Shown: piece after piece, positions 1 to 14,339 of the stretch
How positions within the stretch are numbered: position 1 is the stretch's first letter
How the letters are laid out: each line of letters begins with the position of its first letter
NCBI RefSeq assembly: GCF_001553565.1
Contig: NZ_CP014228.1
Coordinates: forward strand, 2,604,001 to 2,668,000
Direction: 5' to 3'
DNA from: Actinomyces radicidentis
GTDB lineage: Bacteria > Actinomycetota > Actinomycetes > Actinomycetales > Actinomycetaceae
DNA length: 64,000 nt
Translations under genes and position numbers: made by a program
The notes under the pieces: generated by a model
Told to the model about the DNA's origin: nothing
What the model saw: only the letters and a program-made list of their open reading frames with translations
The model's database searches: none

Positions 1-2
1 TC

Positions 3-1922
3 GCGCTCCTGGCGGTGTGGGGCGCGATCCTCCTGGTCATCGCCCAGCGCTCCGAGCAGGCCCTCACCGCCGCGATCTCGAGCGTCGGCGCGATGGTCAC
101 CACCGGCTTCGCCTCCTGGTTCGTCGACGCGCGCGGCGGCGACGCCGTCGGCACCTGGGCGGCGGTCGTCGTCTACCTCGTCGTGCTCGCGGTCCTCGGC
201 AGCGTGCTCACCCGCCGCTCGGGCCCCCGCCCCTCCGAGGGCGCACCGGCCCTCGCGGCGATGGCGGCCACCTGCTTCACCGCCCTCGTCGTGCCGGGCC
301 ACGTCCTGCGCACCGAGCCCGGGTGGCTCGGCCTCCTCCTCGCGCTCCTGCCCGTGGTGCTCGTGCACGCCCAGGTCCTCGAGGCTGCCCCCTCCCTGCG
401 CGCCAGGGGCATCGCCTTCGCCGGGGTCCTCGACCTCGCGGTCAGCGGCTGCGCCCTCCTCATGGTCGCCGTGCGCGCCATCGGCGGCGGGCACGACCCC
501 ATGACCGTGCTCGGTGCCGGGCTCGCCCTGCTGCTGGCGGTCGGTGCGGCGCTGCTCCTCCCCCGCGGCACGGCGGGGCTGCGTCGCAGCGCGGGCCTGA
601 CCGCCCTCGTCGTCACCGGCCTCGTGGGGCTGTGCGCGACCGCGCTCGAGCCGAGACTCGTCCTCCTCGCGCTCGCCGCCTTGGTCCCGACGACGCTCGT
701 GCTCGCCCGACTCGGTTCAGCGGTCAGCGTCGTCGTCGGCCCCGTGTGGGGCGCCGGTCTGCTCCTCACGCCGCACACGAGCACGACCGGCGACGTCCTC
801 GTCCTCGTGAGCGCGCTGCTGAGCCTCGTCCTGGCGGTCGTCGCAGAGCACGAGCTCGCACCGCTCCCCGACGGGCCCGCCCGCGCACGTCCCGACGGGC
901 AGCCGGCGACGACCGGTGCCGGGAACGCTCCCGCCACGGGGACGGCGTCTCCCGCGGCACTCCGCGCCGGGACGCTCACCGCGGCCGCCTGGCTGGCTGC
1001 TGTCACGATCGTCCTCACCGTGCCCGTCAGCCTCACCGTCATGCTCGACCGCGCCGGCGTCCTGGGAGAGGACGACGCCGCCCCGCTGGCGGTCCTGCTC
1101 ATCAGCCTCGCCACCGCCGGCGTCCTCGCCCTCGGCCTCCTCTCAGGCGGGGCGAGCCCCATGGGCCTCCTCACCGGTGTCCTCGCCGGCACCCGCCCCG
1201 GCGTCCGCGTCGTCGACGGTCGTGCCCTCGCGGCTCCCCAGGTCCCTGCGACCGGCGTCGTCGGAGCCCTCGCGCTCGGCGCGCTGGCCCTCACCGACCT
1301 CGCCGTCGCGGACGCGGGGGACGACCTCGTCTGGTCGGCGCTCCTCGTCGTCGTCGCCGCCGGGCTCACCGCGATGGCGGCCCGCTTCCTCATCCCGTGG
1401 GCCGACGAGGGCGCCGTCACGCTGGCGCTGGCCGGGCTCGCCTCCGTCGTCCTGTGGTGGTCCGTCTGCCTGCTCACCGGGCAGAGCCTCACGAGCGTGC
1501 TGCTCACCATCGTCATCCTGCTCACCGGCGCCGTCTGCGTCGTGGGCGGCTTCCGGGTCCGCGCGACGCTGCTGCGCCACTACGGCCTCGTCCTCGTCCT
1601 GCTCGCCGTCCTCAAGCTGGCCCTCCTCGACGTCGGAGCGCAGTCCTCCATGAGCCGTGTCGTCGCGCTCCTCGTCGCCGGCCTCATCTGCTTCGGCCTG
1701 TCGCTGGCCTACAACAAGGCCGCCGGGGACCTCGTCGGACCTCAGCAGTCCCAGACCCCTCTGAGCGCCGGGCGGGCGAGCGCCGACGCCGCAGGAGCGC
1801 CCGGGCCCGTTGCCGCCCCCGGATACCCGCAGGCGCCCACCGCGCAGGCCCCGCCGGCCTGGCGGCTGCCGAGCACCGGCACCGGTCAGGGCGACGAGCG
1901 CTTCCAACCGCCGAACCGCTAA
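3..1922 (+). CDS. DUF2339-like polytopic membrane protein (5' partial)
   Basis: The reading frame is open from the first bases of the window, so the gene starts upstream and only the last 635 or so residues are seen. The protein is almost entirely hydrophobic, with about 15 or more predicted membrane segments. Its C-terminal block (RHYGLVLVLLAVLKLALLD, then a Ser-Arg pair before the last helix and SLAYNK) resembles the end of DUF2339 membrane proteins, whose function is unknown to me. A Pro/Ala-rich cytoplasmic tail of about 60 residues follows the last helix. The neighbour uvrA is convergent and a hairpin lies between them. The family assignment rests on the C-terminal pattern only. Confidence 0.6.
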   Translation, partial: ALLAVWGAILLVIAQRSEQALTAAISSVGAMVTTGFASWFVDARGGDAVGTWAAVVVYLVVLAVLGSVLTRRSGPRPSEGAPALAAMAATCFTALVVPGHVLRTEPGWLGLLLALLPVVLVHAQVLEAAPSLRARGIAFAGVLDLAVSGCALLMVAVRAIGGGHDPMTVLGAGLALLLAVGAALLLPRGTAGLRRSAGLTALVVTGLVGLCATALEPRLVLLALAALVPTTLVLARLGSAVSVVVGPVWGAGLLLTPHTSTTGDVLVLVSALLSLVLAVVAEHELAPLPDGPARARPDGQPATTGAGNAPATGTASPAALRAGTLTAAAWLAAVTIVLTVPVSLTVMLDRAGVLGEDDAAPLAVLLISLATAGVLALGLLSGGASPMGLLTGVLAGTRPGVRVVDGRALAAPQVPATGVVGALALGALALTDLAVADAGDDLVWSALLVVVAAGLTAMAARFLIPWADEGAVTLALAGLASVVLWWSVCLLTGQSLTSVLLTIVILLTGAVCVVGGFRVRATLLRHYGLVLVLLAVLKLALLDVGAQSSMSRVVALLVAGLICFGLSLAYNKAAGDLVGPQQSQTPLSAGRASADAAGAPGPVAAPGYPQAPTAQAPPAWRLPSTGTGQGDERFQPPNR

Positions 1923-1983
1923 CCGGTCCAACACCCGGACCACGGGCACCCGCCACCGCGTGCCCCTGGCCAGGAACGGCGAG

Positions 1984-2024
1984 CCGCCCGGTGGAGGGAT
2001 GGGACTCCTCCCGCCACAGGGCGG
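1984..2024. terminator. Bidirectional terminator-like hairpin between convergent genes
   Basis: Arms CCGCCC-GTGG-GGGA and TCCC-CCAC-GGGCGG pair with two mismatches around a short loop, between the stops of the membrane-protein gene (+) and uvrA (-). There is no T-run on either side, as is common in GC-rich actinobacteria. Confidence 0.55.
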
Positions 2025-2049
2025 TTCCCCGGCTGCGTGACTGGGCGCC

Positions 2050-4908
<2,859 letters not shown>

Positions 4909-4916
4909 AACGCGTG

Positions 4917-4945
4917 AGTCTAGGTGGGCCCCTGGTCCCGGTCAT
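4917..4945 (-). promoter_or_regulatory. uvrA promoter
   Basis: On the minus strand there is a -35 ATGACC (4940-4945), a 17-nt spacer and a -10 TAGACT (4917-4922), 8 nt before the uvrA ATG. This suggests a very short 5' leader. Confidence 0.55.
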
Positions 4946-4957
4946 ACAGGTGTTCGA
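4942..4957. promoter_or_regulatory. LexA/SOS-box-like site over the uvrA -35
   Basis: Minus-strand TCGAAC-ACCT-GTATGA matches the actinobacterial SOS consensus TCGAAC-N4-GTTCGA at 10 of 12 fixed positions. It overlaps the -35 region of uvrA, where a repressor would block transcription. LexA control of uvrA is known in other bacteria; here it is inferred from this match. Confidence 0.45.
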
Positions 4958-5013
4958 CGATGGCGGGCGAGTGATTCGCCACGTGCGCGGGCCCGCGCCG
5001 ATAGGCTGCCGTC

Positions 5014-5298
5014 ATGAGCAAGATCTTCGCTGTCGAGTACCACTACGTCACGGACAAGGACGACGAGATGGCCGTCGTCCGCCCGGCCCACCGCGCCTTC
5101 AACGGCGAGCTCGCGGAGGAGGACCGCCTTCTGGCCGCCGGCCCCTACGTGGGCACGCACGACGCGCTCATCATCGTCCGCGCCGAGGACGCCGAGGGCG
5201 CCCTGGCCCTCCTCGACGAGGACCCCTTCCACAAGAACGGTTTCATCGCCGAGCGGATCCCGCACGAGTACAAGCCGGTCATCGGCATCCTCAAGTGA
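5014..5298 (+). CDS. YciI-like small protein
   Basis: A 94-residue protein with the YciI pattern: a beta-alpha ferredoxin-like fold, a central R-P-A-H-R motif (residues 25-29), a 'LLAAGPYVG' turn, and a C-terminal segment ending in a Phe-Ile-rich strand. YciI-like proteins are small cytoplasmic proteins of mostly unknown activity. It is transcribed divergently from uvrA with 105 bp between the starts. The substrate is not predictable. Confidence 0.75.
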   Translation: MSKIFAVEYHYVTDKDDEMAVVRPAHRAFNGELAEEDRLLAAGPYVGTHDALIIVRAEDAEGALALLDEDPFHKNGFIAERIPHEYKPVIGILK

Positions 5299-5347
5299 GC
5301 CGCTGACGTGCGGTGCTGACGACGACCGTCGGCGCCGCACGAACGGA

Positions 5348-5390
5348 CGGGAGCCCGCCGTCGTCCCCTGAGGACGCCGGCGGGCTCCCG
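5348..5390. terminator. Bidirectional terminator
   Basis: A perfect 13-bp stem, CGGGAGCCCGCCG with CGGCGGGCTCCCG, encloses a 17-nt loop that itself contains a small GTCC/GGAC stem. It lies between the convergent YciI-like and P-type ATPase genes. Confidence 0.8.
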
Positions 5391-5420
5391 CGCGCTCTGC
5401 GGTGGGTGCCAGCCGGACGC

Positions 5421-7969
<2,549 letters not shown>

Positions 7970-7973
<4 letters not shown>

Positions 7974-8959
7974 TCGCTCCTCCTCGTGTGGATGCCGCTC
8001 GTCACGGCGACGAGCACCAGCGTCACGATGATGACCCCGAGGGACACGGTTGTCGAGGGCTCCGGGATCGCGAGGATCGGCTCGCCGCCGTTGAGCCAGG
8101 AGAAGTCATTCTCATGGAGGGCGTGGTTGATGAGCTTGAAGCCGATGAAGCCGAGGATGACGGCCAGGCCGTAGGGCAGGTAGACGAGGCGCTCGAGGAG
8201 CCCGTCGATGAGGAAGAAGAGCTGCCGCAGGCCCAGCAGGGAGAAGGCCGTGGCGCTGAAGACGAGGAAGGGCTCCTGGGTGAGGCCGAAGATCGCGGGG
8301 ATCGAGTCGAAGGCGAACATGAGGTCCGCGGTGCCGAGCGCGATGACGCAGATGAACAGGGGCGTGATGCGGGTGCGGCCGGCGTGGCGGTGGACGAGGC
8401 GGTTGCCGACGAAGCCGTCGGTGACGGGGACGACCTTGCGGATGAGACGGGTGACGCCGTTGTCGACGTACTCCATGCCGTCGTCGGGCTCGTCCTCCTC
8501 GTGCACGGCGTCGATGATCTGCTTGACGGCCGTGTACAGCAGGAACGCGCCGAAGAGGTAGAAGATCCAGGTGAAGCGCTCGATGAGGGCGGCGCCGAGA
8601 AGGATGAAGACGAGGCGCAGCACGAGCGCGATGACGATGCCGAGGAGCAGCACCTTCTGCTGGTAGTCCCGAGGCACGCGGAAGGCGCTCATGATGAGGA
8701 TGAAGACGAAGAGGTTGTCGACGCTGAGCGACCACTCGGTGAGCCACCCGGCGAAGAACTCCTGCCCGGGGACCGCGCCGTAGATCGCCCAGATGACGAC
8801 GCCGTAGGCGGCCGCGAGGCCCATGTAGCCCAGCGTCCACAGCGTCGCCTCCTTCATGGTGGGCGGGTGCGGGTTGCGGGCGTGCCCGAGGAAGTCGACG
8901 GTGAGGAGCCCGAGGACGATGGCGGCGAGGCTGATCCAGGCGATGGGGTGGACGATCAT
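7970..8959 (-). CDS. TerC family integral membrane protein (copy 1, promoter-distal)
   Basis: A 329-residue TerC/Alx-type protein with about eight membrane segments. Conserved family blocks are WSLSVDNLFVF near residue 70, RHAGRTRITP before a middle helix, DLMFAFDSIPAIF near 210, and FSLLGLRQLFFLIDGLL. The acidic residues in the two DN/DS motifs are those expected to handle the metal. The ATG at 8959 is preferred over an earlier in-frame start at 9046 because AGGAG (8965-8969) precedes it and the family N-terminus begins there. It follows the second TerC gene by 117 bp and overlaps the ATPase gene by 4 nt. Confidence 0.92.
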
Positions 8960-9076
8960 GGGTGCTCCTGACGGAGGCGGGGCGCCGGTGGCGTCAGGTT
9001 GCTCCAGGGACGGGTGGTGGTGGCTGGCGGGGCTCTGCGCCACCACCGGGTACGCGGCCCGGCGGTGGCGCCCGCC

Positions 9077-10102
9077 TCAGCCGGTGGGCTCGGCCTCGGT
9101 GCCGACCGTCCGGCGGGCGGGTGCCGGCCGGGAGGAGAGCAGCGAGGCGATGACGGTGATGACGATGGTGAGGACGATGAAGCCGAGCGAGACGGCGATG
9201 GAGGGCTCGGGGACGAGGTCGACGTGCCGGCCGCCGTTGATGAAGGGCAGCTCGTTGGTGTGCAGGGCGTGGTTGACGAGCTTGAGACCGATGAAGCCGA
9301 GGATCGCCGCGAGCCCGTAGTGGAGGTAGACGAGGCGGTCGAGCAGACCGTCGATGAGGAAGTAGAGCTGACGCAGGCCGAGCAGGGAGAAGGCGTTGGC
9401 GGCGAAGACGAGGTACGGCTCGGCGGTGAGCGAGTAGATCGCGGGGATGGAGTCGACGGCGAACATGACGTCGGCGGTGCCGATGGCGATGATGCACAGG
9501 AGCATCGGGGTGATCATGGTGCGGCCGGCGTGGCGGTGGATGACCTTGCCGCCGACGAAGCCGTCGGTGATGGGGACGACGCGGGAGATGAGCCGGACGA
9601 AGGCGGAGGGCTCGTAGTCGTCGGCCTCGTGCTCGTCGGGGGTCTCGACGCCCTCACGGGCCTGGGAGATCGCGGTCCACAGGAGCCAGGCGCCGAAGAG
9701 GTAGAAGACCCAGGAGAAGTTCTCGATGAGGGCGGCGCCGACGAGGATGAAGACCAGGCGCAGGACCAGGGCGATGACGATCCCCGCCAGGAGGACCTCC
9801 TGCTGGTACTTCCTGGGCACCTTGAAGGCGGAGATCATGATGACGAAGACGAAGAGGTTGTCGACGCTGAGCGCCTTCTCGGTGATGTAGCCGGCGAAGT
9901 ACTCCTGGCCGAACTGCCCGCCCCACACGGCCCAGACGATGCCGCCGAAGACGACGGCCATGGCGATGTAGGCGATCGACCACCAGGCCGCCTCCTTCAT
10001 CGTGGGCTCGTGGGGTGTGCGCACGTGGCCGACGACGTCGACGGTGATCATGGTGAGGATGATCGCGGCGAGCGCGATCCATCCGAGGGCGTGCACGTCC
10101 AT
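9077..10102 (-). CDS. TerC family integral membrane protein (copy 2, promoter-proximal)
   Basis: A 341-residue TerC protein and the first gene of the metal operon. It shares long near-identical blocks with the downstream copy (ALSVDNLFVFVIMISAF, RHAGRTMITP, VMFAVDSIPAIYSL, FSLLGLRQLYFLIDGLLDRL) but differs in the loop after the fourth helix and in the basic C-terminal tail, so the pair arose by tandem duplication and then diverged. GGAGGA (10111-10116) sets the ATG at 10102. TerC/Alx/MntP-type proteins are known targets of yybP-ykoY riboswitches and are linked to Mn2+ export or to loading Mn2+ into exported enzymes. Confidence 0.93.
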   Translation of the reverse strand: MDVHALGWIALAAIILTMITVDVVGHVRTPHEPTMKEAAWWSIAYIAMAVVFGGIVWAVWGGQFGQEYFAGYITEKALSVDNLFVFVIMISAFKVPRKYQQEVLLAGIVIALVLRLVFILVGAALIENFSWVFYLFGAWLLWTAISQAREGVETPDEHEADDYEPSAFVRLISRVVPITDGFVGGKVIHRHAGRTMITPMLLCIIAIGTADVMFAVDSIPAIYSLTAEPYLVFAANAFSLLGLRQLYFLIDGLLDRLVYLHYGLAAILGFIGLKLVNHALHTNELPFINGGRHVDLVPEPSIAVSLGFIVLTIVITVIASLLSSRPAPARRTVGTEAEPTG

Positions 10103-10131
10103 GCGGGTGCTCCTCCGGTACGGGTCGGGTA

Positions 10132-10276
10132 CCGAAGGTCTCCTCCCGCCATGCCCGCACCGTCTGCGCGGTGCCGATCTGGCCTGCGACGCCGGGGGCC
10201 TGCGCGCCGGGCCGGTGCCGGGTGCCAGGTCCGCCGTGATGACGACGTCGCCGTTGGTGGGAGTACTCCCCTCCGA
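10132..10276 (-). ncRNA. yybP-ykoY family manganese riboswitch
   Basis: On the minus strand the leader opens with P1 strand UCGGAGG (10270-10276), followed at once by GGAGUA and CUCCC, and closes with GGGAG, GAGACC and P1' CCUUCGG (10132-10138). P1 is a 7-bp helix with U.G and G.U pairs. CUCCC/GGGAG forms P2. The GGGGAGUA start and AGACCU end are the hallmark of yybP-ykoY RNAs, which bind Mn2+ and switch on exporter genes. It ends 30 nt before the first TerC ATG. Confidence 0.75.
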
Positions 10277-10280
10277 GTGG

Positions 10281-10308
10281 TCGCCCTGAGTCTAACGTCC
10301 CAGGGCGA
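10281..10308. promoter_or_regulatory. Perfect inverted repeat over the -10 of the TerC operon
   Basis: TCGCCCTG (10281-10288) and CAGGGCGA (10301-10308) are exact inverted repeats separated by 12 nt that contain the -10 hexamer. This has the geometry of a repressor operator, possibly for a metal-dependent regulator; no regulator gene is adjacent. Confidence 0.5.
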
Positions 10309-10316
10309 CCTGTCGA
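10289..10316 (-). promoter_or_regulatory. Promoter of the TerC-TerC-ATPase operon
   Basis: Minus-strand -35 TCGACA (10311-10316), 16-nt spacer and -10 TAGACT (10289-10294). Transcription would start about 6 nt before the first base of the riboswitch P1 helix. Confidence 0.6.
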
Positions 10317-10374
10317 GTCGGCGGGTCGGATGGTGCCCGGGCCGGTGTCCCTGCCGCGGGGAGCGCCGGGAGCC

Positions 10375-12471
10375 TCACGACGTCGCGCGCATGTCGCGCA
10401 GCTCCTTCTTGAGGTCCTGGATCTCGTCGCGCAGGCGGGCCGCGAGCTCGAACTGGAGGTCCTCGGCGGCCTGGTGCATCTGGTCGGTGAGGTCACCGAT
10501 GAGCTGGACGAGGTCCGACTCGGCGGCGCCGGCGAGCTTCTCGCGGACGGTCGTCTCCGCGGCCTTCTTGCGGCGGGACCTGACGGCGCTCTCCTCGTGG
10601 CCTCGGTAGCCGCCGGCGAGGAGCTCCTCGGTGTCGACGTCCTCTCGGGCGAGCATGTCGGTGACGTCGGCGATCTTCTTGCGCAGCGGCTGCGGGTCGA
10701 TGCCGTGCTCGGTGTTGTAGGCGAGCTGCTTGGTGCGGCGCCGCTCGGTCTCCTCAATGGCCTCCGCCATCGCCGGCGTGACCTTGTCCGCGTACATGTG
10801 GACCTCGCCCGAGACGTTGCGGGCGGCGCGGCCGATCGTCTGGATGAGGGAGCGGGTGGAGCGCAGGAAGCCCTCCTTGTCCGCGTCGAGGATGGAGACG
10901 AGGGAGACCTCCGGAAGGTCGAGGCCCTCGCGCAGGAGGTTGATGCCGACGAGGACGTCGAACTGGCCCAGGCGCAGCTCGCGCAGCAGCTCGACGCGGC
11001 GCAGGGTGTCGACGTCGGAGTGGAGGTACTCGACGCGCACGCCGCGGTCTGCGAGGTAGGTCGTGAGGTCCTCGGCCATGCGCTTGGTGAGGGTCGTCAC
11101 CAGCACGCGCTCGTCCTTGTCGGTGCGGCGGCGGACCTCCTCGAGGAGGTCGTCGATCTGCCCCTCGGTGGGCTTGACGACGATCTTGGGGTCGACGAGG
11201 CCGGTGGGACGGATGATCTGCTCGACGACGCCGTCGGACAGGTTCATCTCGTAGTCGCCCGGGGTGGCGGACAGGTAGACGGTCTGGCCGATGCGGTCCT
11301 CGAACTCGCCGAAGGTGAGGGGGCGGTTGTCCAGGGCCGAGGGCAGGCGGAAGCCGTGGTCGACGAGCGTGCGCTTGCGGGAGGCGTCGCCCTCGTGCAT
11401 GGCGCCGATCTGCGGGACGGTCACGTGCGACTCGTCGATGACGAGCAGGAAGTCCTCGGGGAAGTAGTCCAGGAGCGTGTTCGGCGGGGTGCCCGGGGAT
11501 CGTCCGTCGATGTGCATCGAGTAGTTCTCGACGCCGGAGCAGGTGCCGATCTGCTTGAGCATCTCCAGGTCGTAGGTGGTGCGCATGCGCAGGCGCTGCG
11601 CCTCGAGGAGCTTGCCGTCGCGCTCGAGGACCTGGAGGCGGTCGGCGAGCTCGTCCTCGATGCCCTCGATGGCGCGGCCGAGGCGCTCGGGGCCGGCGAC
11701 GTAGTGGGAGGCGGGGAAGATGAAGACCTGGTCCACCTGGGCGATGACGTCCCCGGTCACCGGGTGGAGGGTGGCGAGGGACTCGACCTCGTCGCCGAAG
11801 AACTCGATGCGGATCGCGAGCTCCTCGTACATGGGGATGATCTCGACGGTGTCCCCGCGCACGCGGAAGGTGCCGCGCGTGAAGTCGATGTCGTTGCGCG
11901 TGTACTGCATGCCGACGAAGCGGCGCAGGAGGTCGTCGCGGTCGATCTGCTCCCCCACGGACAGCGGCGTCATACGGTCGACGTACTCCTGGGGCGTGCC
12001 CAGGCCGTAGATGCAGGACACCGACGACACGACGACGACGTCGCGGCGCGTGAGGAGCGAGTTCGTGGCGCTGTGGCGGAGGCGCTCGACCTCGTCGTTG
12101 ATGGAGGAGTCCTTCTCGATGAAGGTGTCCGTCTGCGGGACGTAGGCCTCGGGCTGGTAGTAGTCGTAGTAGGAGACGAAGTACTCGACGGCGTTGTTGG
12201 GCAGGAGCTCGCGGAACTCCGCGGCCATCTGCGCGGCGAGGGTCTTGTTCGGCTCGAGGATGAGGGTGGGGCGCTGGACCTGCTCGACGAGCCAGGCCGT
12301 CGTCGCCGACTTGCCGGTTCCCGTGGCGCCGAGGAGGACGATGTCCTTCTCCCCCGCGCCCAGTCGCTCGGTGAGCTCCTTGACGGCCGTGGGCTGGTCG
12401 CCGCTGGGCTGGTAGGGGCTGATGACCTCGAAGGGCTTCTCGGCACGGCGGAGGTCGGTGACGGGGCGCAT
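10375..12471 (-). CDS. uvrB: Excinuclease ABC subunit B
   Basis: UvrB is the DNA-loading helicase-like subunit of nucleotide excision repair. The 698-residue product carries Walker A GATGTGKS near residue 47, the beta-hairpin region [12 protein letters not shown] near 100, the DEAD-like box VIDESHV near 345, helicase motifs V/VI ([13 protein letters not shown] and QTIGRAARN), and a C-terminal UVR domain ([20 protein letters not shown]) that contacts UvrA and UvrC. Length and motifs are canonical. The -10-like TAGCCT lies about 10 nt before the ATG. It lies 63 bp downstream of the pcp-coaE fusion gene, as coaE-uvrB synteny in actinobacteria predicts. Confidence 0.98.
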   Translation of the reverse strand: MRPVTDLRRAEKPFEVISPYQPSGDQPTAVKELTERLGAGEKDIVLLGATGTGKSATTAWLVEQVQRPTLILEPNKTLAAQMAAEFRELLPNNAVEYFVSYYDYYQPEAYVPQTDTFIEKDSSINDEVERLRHSATNSLLTRRDVVVVSSVSCIYGLGTPQEYVDRMTPLSVGEQIDRDDLLRRFVGMQYTRNDIDFTRGTFRVRGDTVEIIPMYEELAIRIEFFGDEVESLATLHPVTGDVIAQVDQVFIFPASHYVAGPERLGRAIEGIEDELADRLQVLERDGKLLEAQRLRMRTTYDLEMLKQIGTCSGVENYSMHIDGRSPGTPPNTLLDYFPEDFLLVIDESHVTVPQIGAMHEGDASRKRTLVDHGFRLPSALDNRPLTFGEFEDRIGQTVYLSATPGDYEMNLSDGVVEQIIRPTGLVDPKIVVKPTEGQIDDLLEEVRRRTDKDERVLVTTLTKRMAEDLTTYLADRGVRVEYLHSDVDTLRRVELLRELRLGQFDVLVGINLLREGLDLPEVSLVSILDADKEGFLRSTRSLIQTIGRAARNVSGEVHMYADKVTPAMAEAIEETERRRTKQLAYNTEHGIDPQPLRKKIADVTDMLAREDVDTEELLAGGYRGHEESAVRSRRKKAAETTVREKLAGAAESDLVQLIGDLTDQMHQAAEDLQFELAARLRDEIQDLKKELRDMRATS

Positions 12472-12534
12472 GGTGTCAGGCTACGCGGCGCCCACGACGC
12501 GCTCCCAGGGCGCGCACCACAGGCGGTTGCGCCG

Positions 12535-13839
12535 TCAGGGAAGGGCCGGGGCGATCCGGTTCTCCCAGACCCAGTCGACGCCGGCGGTGAGGTCGGCCCG
12601 GGTGCCGTTGTTGAGGAGGAGGACGTCGGCGAGGGCGCGCCGCTCCTCGTCGCTCGCCTGGTTCTCCATGCGGGCGAGGGCCTCGTCGCGGGCGAGGCCG
12701 CGTCCCTCGAGCCGCTCGAGGCGCAGCGGCAGCGGGGTCTCGACGACGATGACGGCGTCGAAGAGGTCGGCGATGCCTCCCTCTGCCAGGAGCGGGACGT
12801 CGTAGACGGCGACCTGCCCGGAGGGGACGCGGTCGATGCGCTCGGCGGCGGTCACCGCGATGATCGGCAGGGTGATCGACTCGAGCCTCGCGCGGGCCCC
12901 GGGATCGGCGAAGACGATGCCGGCGAGGGCCTGGCGGTCGAGGGCGCCGTCGTCGGTGAGGACGGTCGGGCCGAAGGCCTCGGCGATCGCCGCGAGTCCC
13001 GGGGTTCCAGGCTCGACGACCTCGCGGGCGAGGCCGTCGGCGTCGACGACGCTCGCGCCGTGGGCCTCGAGCATCCTGGCGACGGAGGACTTCCCGGAGC
13101 CGATGCCGCCGGTGAGGCCCACGCGTAGGGGGCGGTCCGTGCGCGGGACGGCGAGGCGTCCGAGGCCGGTCCGAGCAGCGGCGCGGCGACGGGCCTGGTC
13201 GGCGAGCTCGACGACGAGGCGCGTGAGGACCTCGGTCGTCACCTCGACGCCGAGGGTCTCGAGGGAGGGCACGTGGACGAAGCCGACGTACGGGGTGTCG
13301 TCGCCGGAGCCCTCGCTGAGTGCCTGGGCGGTCTCGAGGGCCGCGTAGAGGGTGGCGTTGCAGACGTAGCGGCCGGCGTCGTCGGAGGACTCGACCGGGA
13401 GGCCGGCGGCTCGCAGCCGGCCCACAAGGGCCTCGGACTGCCAGGTGGAGCGCAGCGTCTCGGCTCCGCCGGGGGTGAGCCGCTCCCCCGCGGGCCGGTG
13501 GCCGGCGTTGTCGGGGATGCGGGCGTCGGCGATGTTGCGGGCCGTGGTCTCGAGGCTGACGGCCTCTGCCGCGGCGTTGACGCCGACGTGGAGGACGACG
13601 TCGGGGCGCAGGCTCTCGATGAGCTCGCGGGAGCGTGCGGCGGCACCGTCGAAGGTGACGGGCAGCTCCTCGGTCCTGAGCTCGGCGGTGCCTCCCGCCA
13701 AGGGGATCCGGGCGGGCAGGCGCTTGACGGCCTCCCAGGAGGCGTTGACGTCGGCGCCGCCGAAGGGCTCGAAACCCGTGACGAGCACGGTCATCCTGTC
13801 AGGCACCAACCGGGACTGCGCCGGCGACTGAGACTGCAT
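12535..13839 (-). CDS. Fused pyroglutamyl-peptidase I / dephospho-CoA kinase
   Basis: One 434-residue frame encodes two enzymes. Residues about 16-220 match pyroglutamyl-peptidase I (Pcp), which removes N-terminal pyroglutamate: TGFEPFGG at the start, a catalytic-Glu block SLETTARNIADARIPD, the catalytic Cys in GRYVCN, and the catalytic His in GFVHVPSL. Residues about 237-434 match dephospho-CoA kinase (CoaE), the last step of CoA synthesis: Walker A GLTGGIGSGKSS, DADGLAREVVEPG, and the lid QASDEERRALAD. A short basic linker joins them. Start choice is open: ATG 13839 lies about 20 nt behind a TACTAA -10-like box (leaderless), while ATG 13794 starts at the family N-terminus. The position before uvrB fits coaE. 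Confidence 0.9.
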   Translation of the reverse strand: MQSQSPAQSRLVPDRMTVLVTGFEPFGGADVNASWEAVKRLPARIPLAGGTAELRTEELPVTFDGAAARSRELIESLRPDVVLHVGVNAAAEAVSLETTARNIADARIPDNAGHRPAGERLTPGGAETLRSTWQSEALVGRLRAAGLPVESSDDAGRYVCNATLYAALETAQALSEGSGDDTPYVGFVHVPSLETLGVEVTTEVLTRLVVELADQARRRAAARTGLGRLAVPRTDRPLRVGLTGGIGSGKSSVARMLEAHGASVVDADGLAREVVEPGTPGLAAIAEAFGPTVLTDDGALDRQALAGIVFADPGARARLESITLPIIAVTAAERIDRVPSGQVAVYDVPLLAEGGIADLFDAVIVVETPLPLRLERLEGRGLARDEALARMENQASDEERRALADVLLLNNGTRADLTAGVDWVWENRIAPALP

Positions 13840-13899
13840 ACCCGGCAGGTTAGTACCGCGTTTTGCCCACCGCGACCCGGTGCGACCGCGCCGGGCCCG

Positions 13900-14226
13900 C
13901 TACTCGGGCGAGCCCTCGACGAGCTTGAGGCCGACGACGCAGCCGACGAGCCCCATGAGCAGAAGGATCTTGATGACGGAGGCGGACTCGGCGCCGGTGG
14001 CCATGGCCCAGGTGACCGTGACGGCGGCGCCGACCGCGGTCCAGACGGCGTAGCCGGTCCCGACTGGCACGTCCTTCAGGGCGATGGAGAGCCCGCCCAT
14101 CGAGATGAGGCAGGCGACGGCGAAGACGATGGTCGGTCCGAGGCGGGTGAAGCCCTCGGAGCGGTCCATGGCGGTGGCCCAGACGGCCTCGAAGAGTCCG
14201 GAGCCGATGAGGATGAGCCAGGGCAC
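13900..14226 (-). CDS. sugE: SugE/Gdx-type small multidrug resistance protein (guanidinium exporter)
   Basis: A 108-residue, four-helix SMR protein. The Gdx subtype is supported by TM1 LFEAVWATAM with its essential Glu, the following RSEGFTRLGPT, the VPVGTGYAVWTAVGA block, and the terminal GLKLVEG. Gdx proteins export guanidinium in antiport with protons. The GTG at 14226 is chosen because AAGGAGG sits 5 nt upstream and the encoded protein then starts at TM1; the longer open frame to 14370 runs through the riboswitch and is not expected to be translated. The guanidine-II riboswitch in the leader supports the substrate assignment. Confidence 0.9.
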   Translation of the reverse strand: MPWLILIGSGLFEAVWATAMDRSEGFTRLGPTIVFAVACLISMGGLSIALKDVPVGTGYAVWTAVGAAVTVTWAMATGAESASVIKILLLMGLVGCVVGLKLVEGSPE

Positions 14227-14285
14227 GACGCCCTCCTTCCACCGGCCCCATCGCCCGGGGCTGGGCGTCGTGGCGGCCGGCACCT

Positions 14286-14332
14286 GCGGGGCCGTCCCCG
14301 CCCGGTTCCCGTGGCCGCGGGTCGTCCCGCGG
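14286..14332 (-). ncRNA. Guanidine-II (mini-ykkC) riboswitch
   Basis: The minus-strand leader contains two perfect hairpins. CCGCGGG-ACGA-CCCGCGG (14315-14332) has a 7-bp stem, and GCGGGG-ACGG-CCCCGC (14286-14301) a 6-bp stem; 13 nt separate them. Paired stem-loops with ACGR tetraloops define the guanidine-II class. It lies 60 nt upstream of a SugE/Gdx exporter gene, the standard target. Confidence 0.88.
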
Positions 14333-14339
14333 CGCGCCG

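Noticed and set aside
12472-12534. Possible SOS box upstream of uvrB
   Set aside because: No GAAC-N4-GTTC-like site is present in the 63-bp gap.
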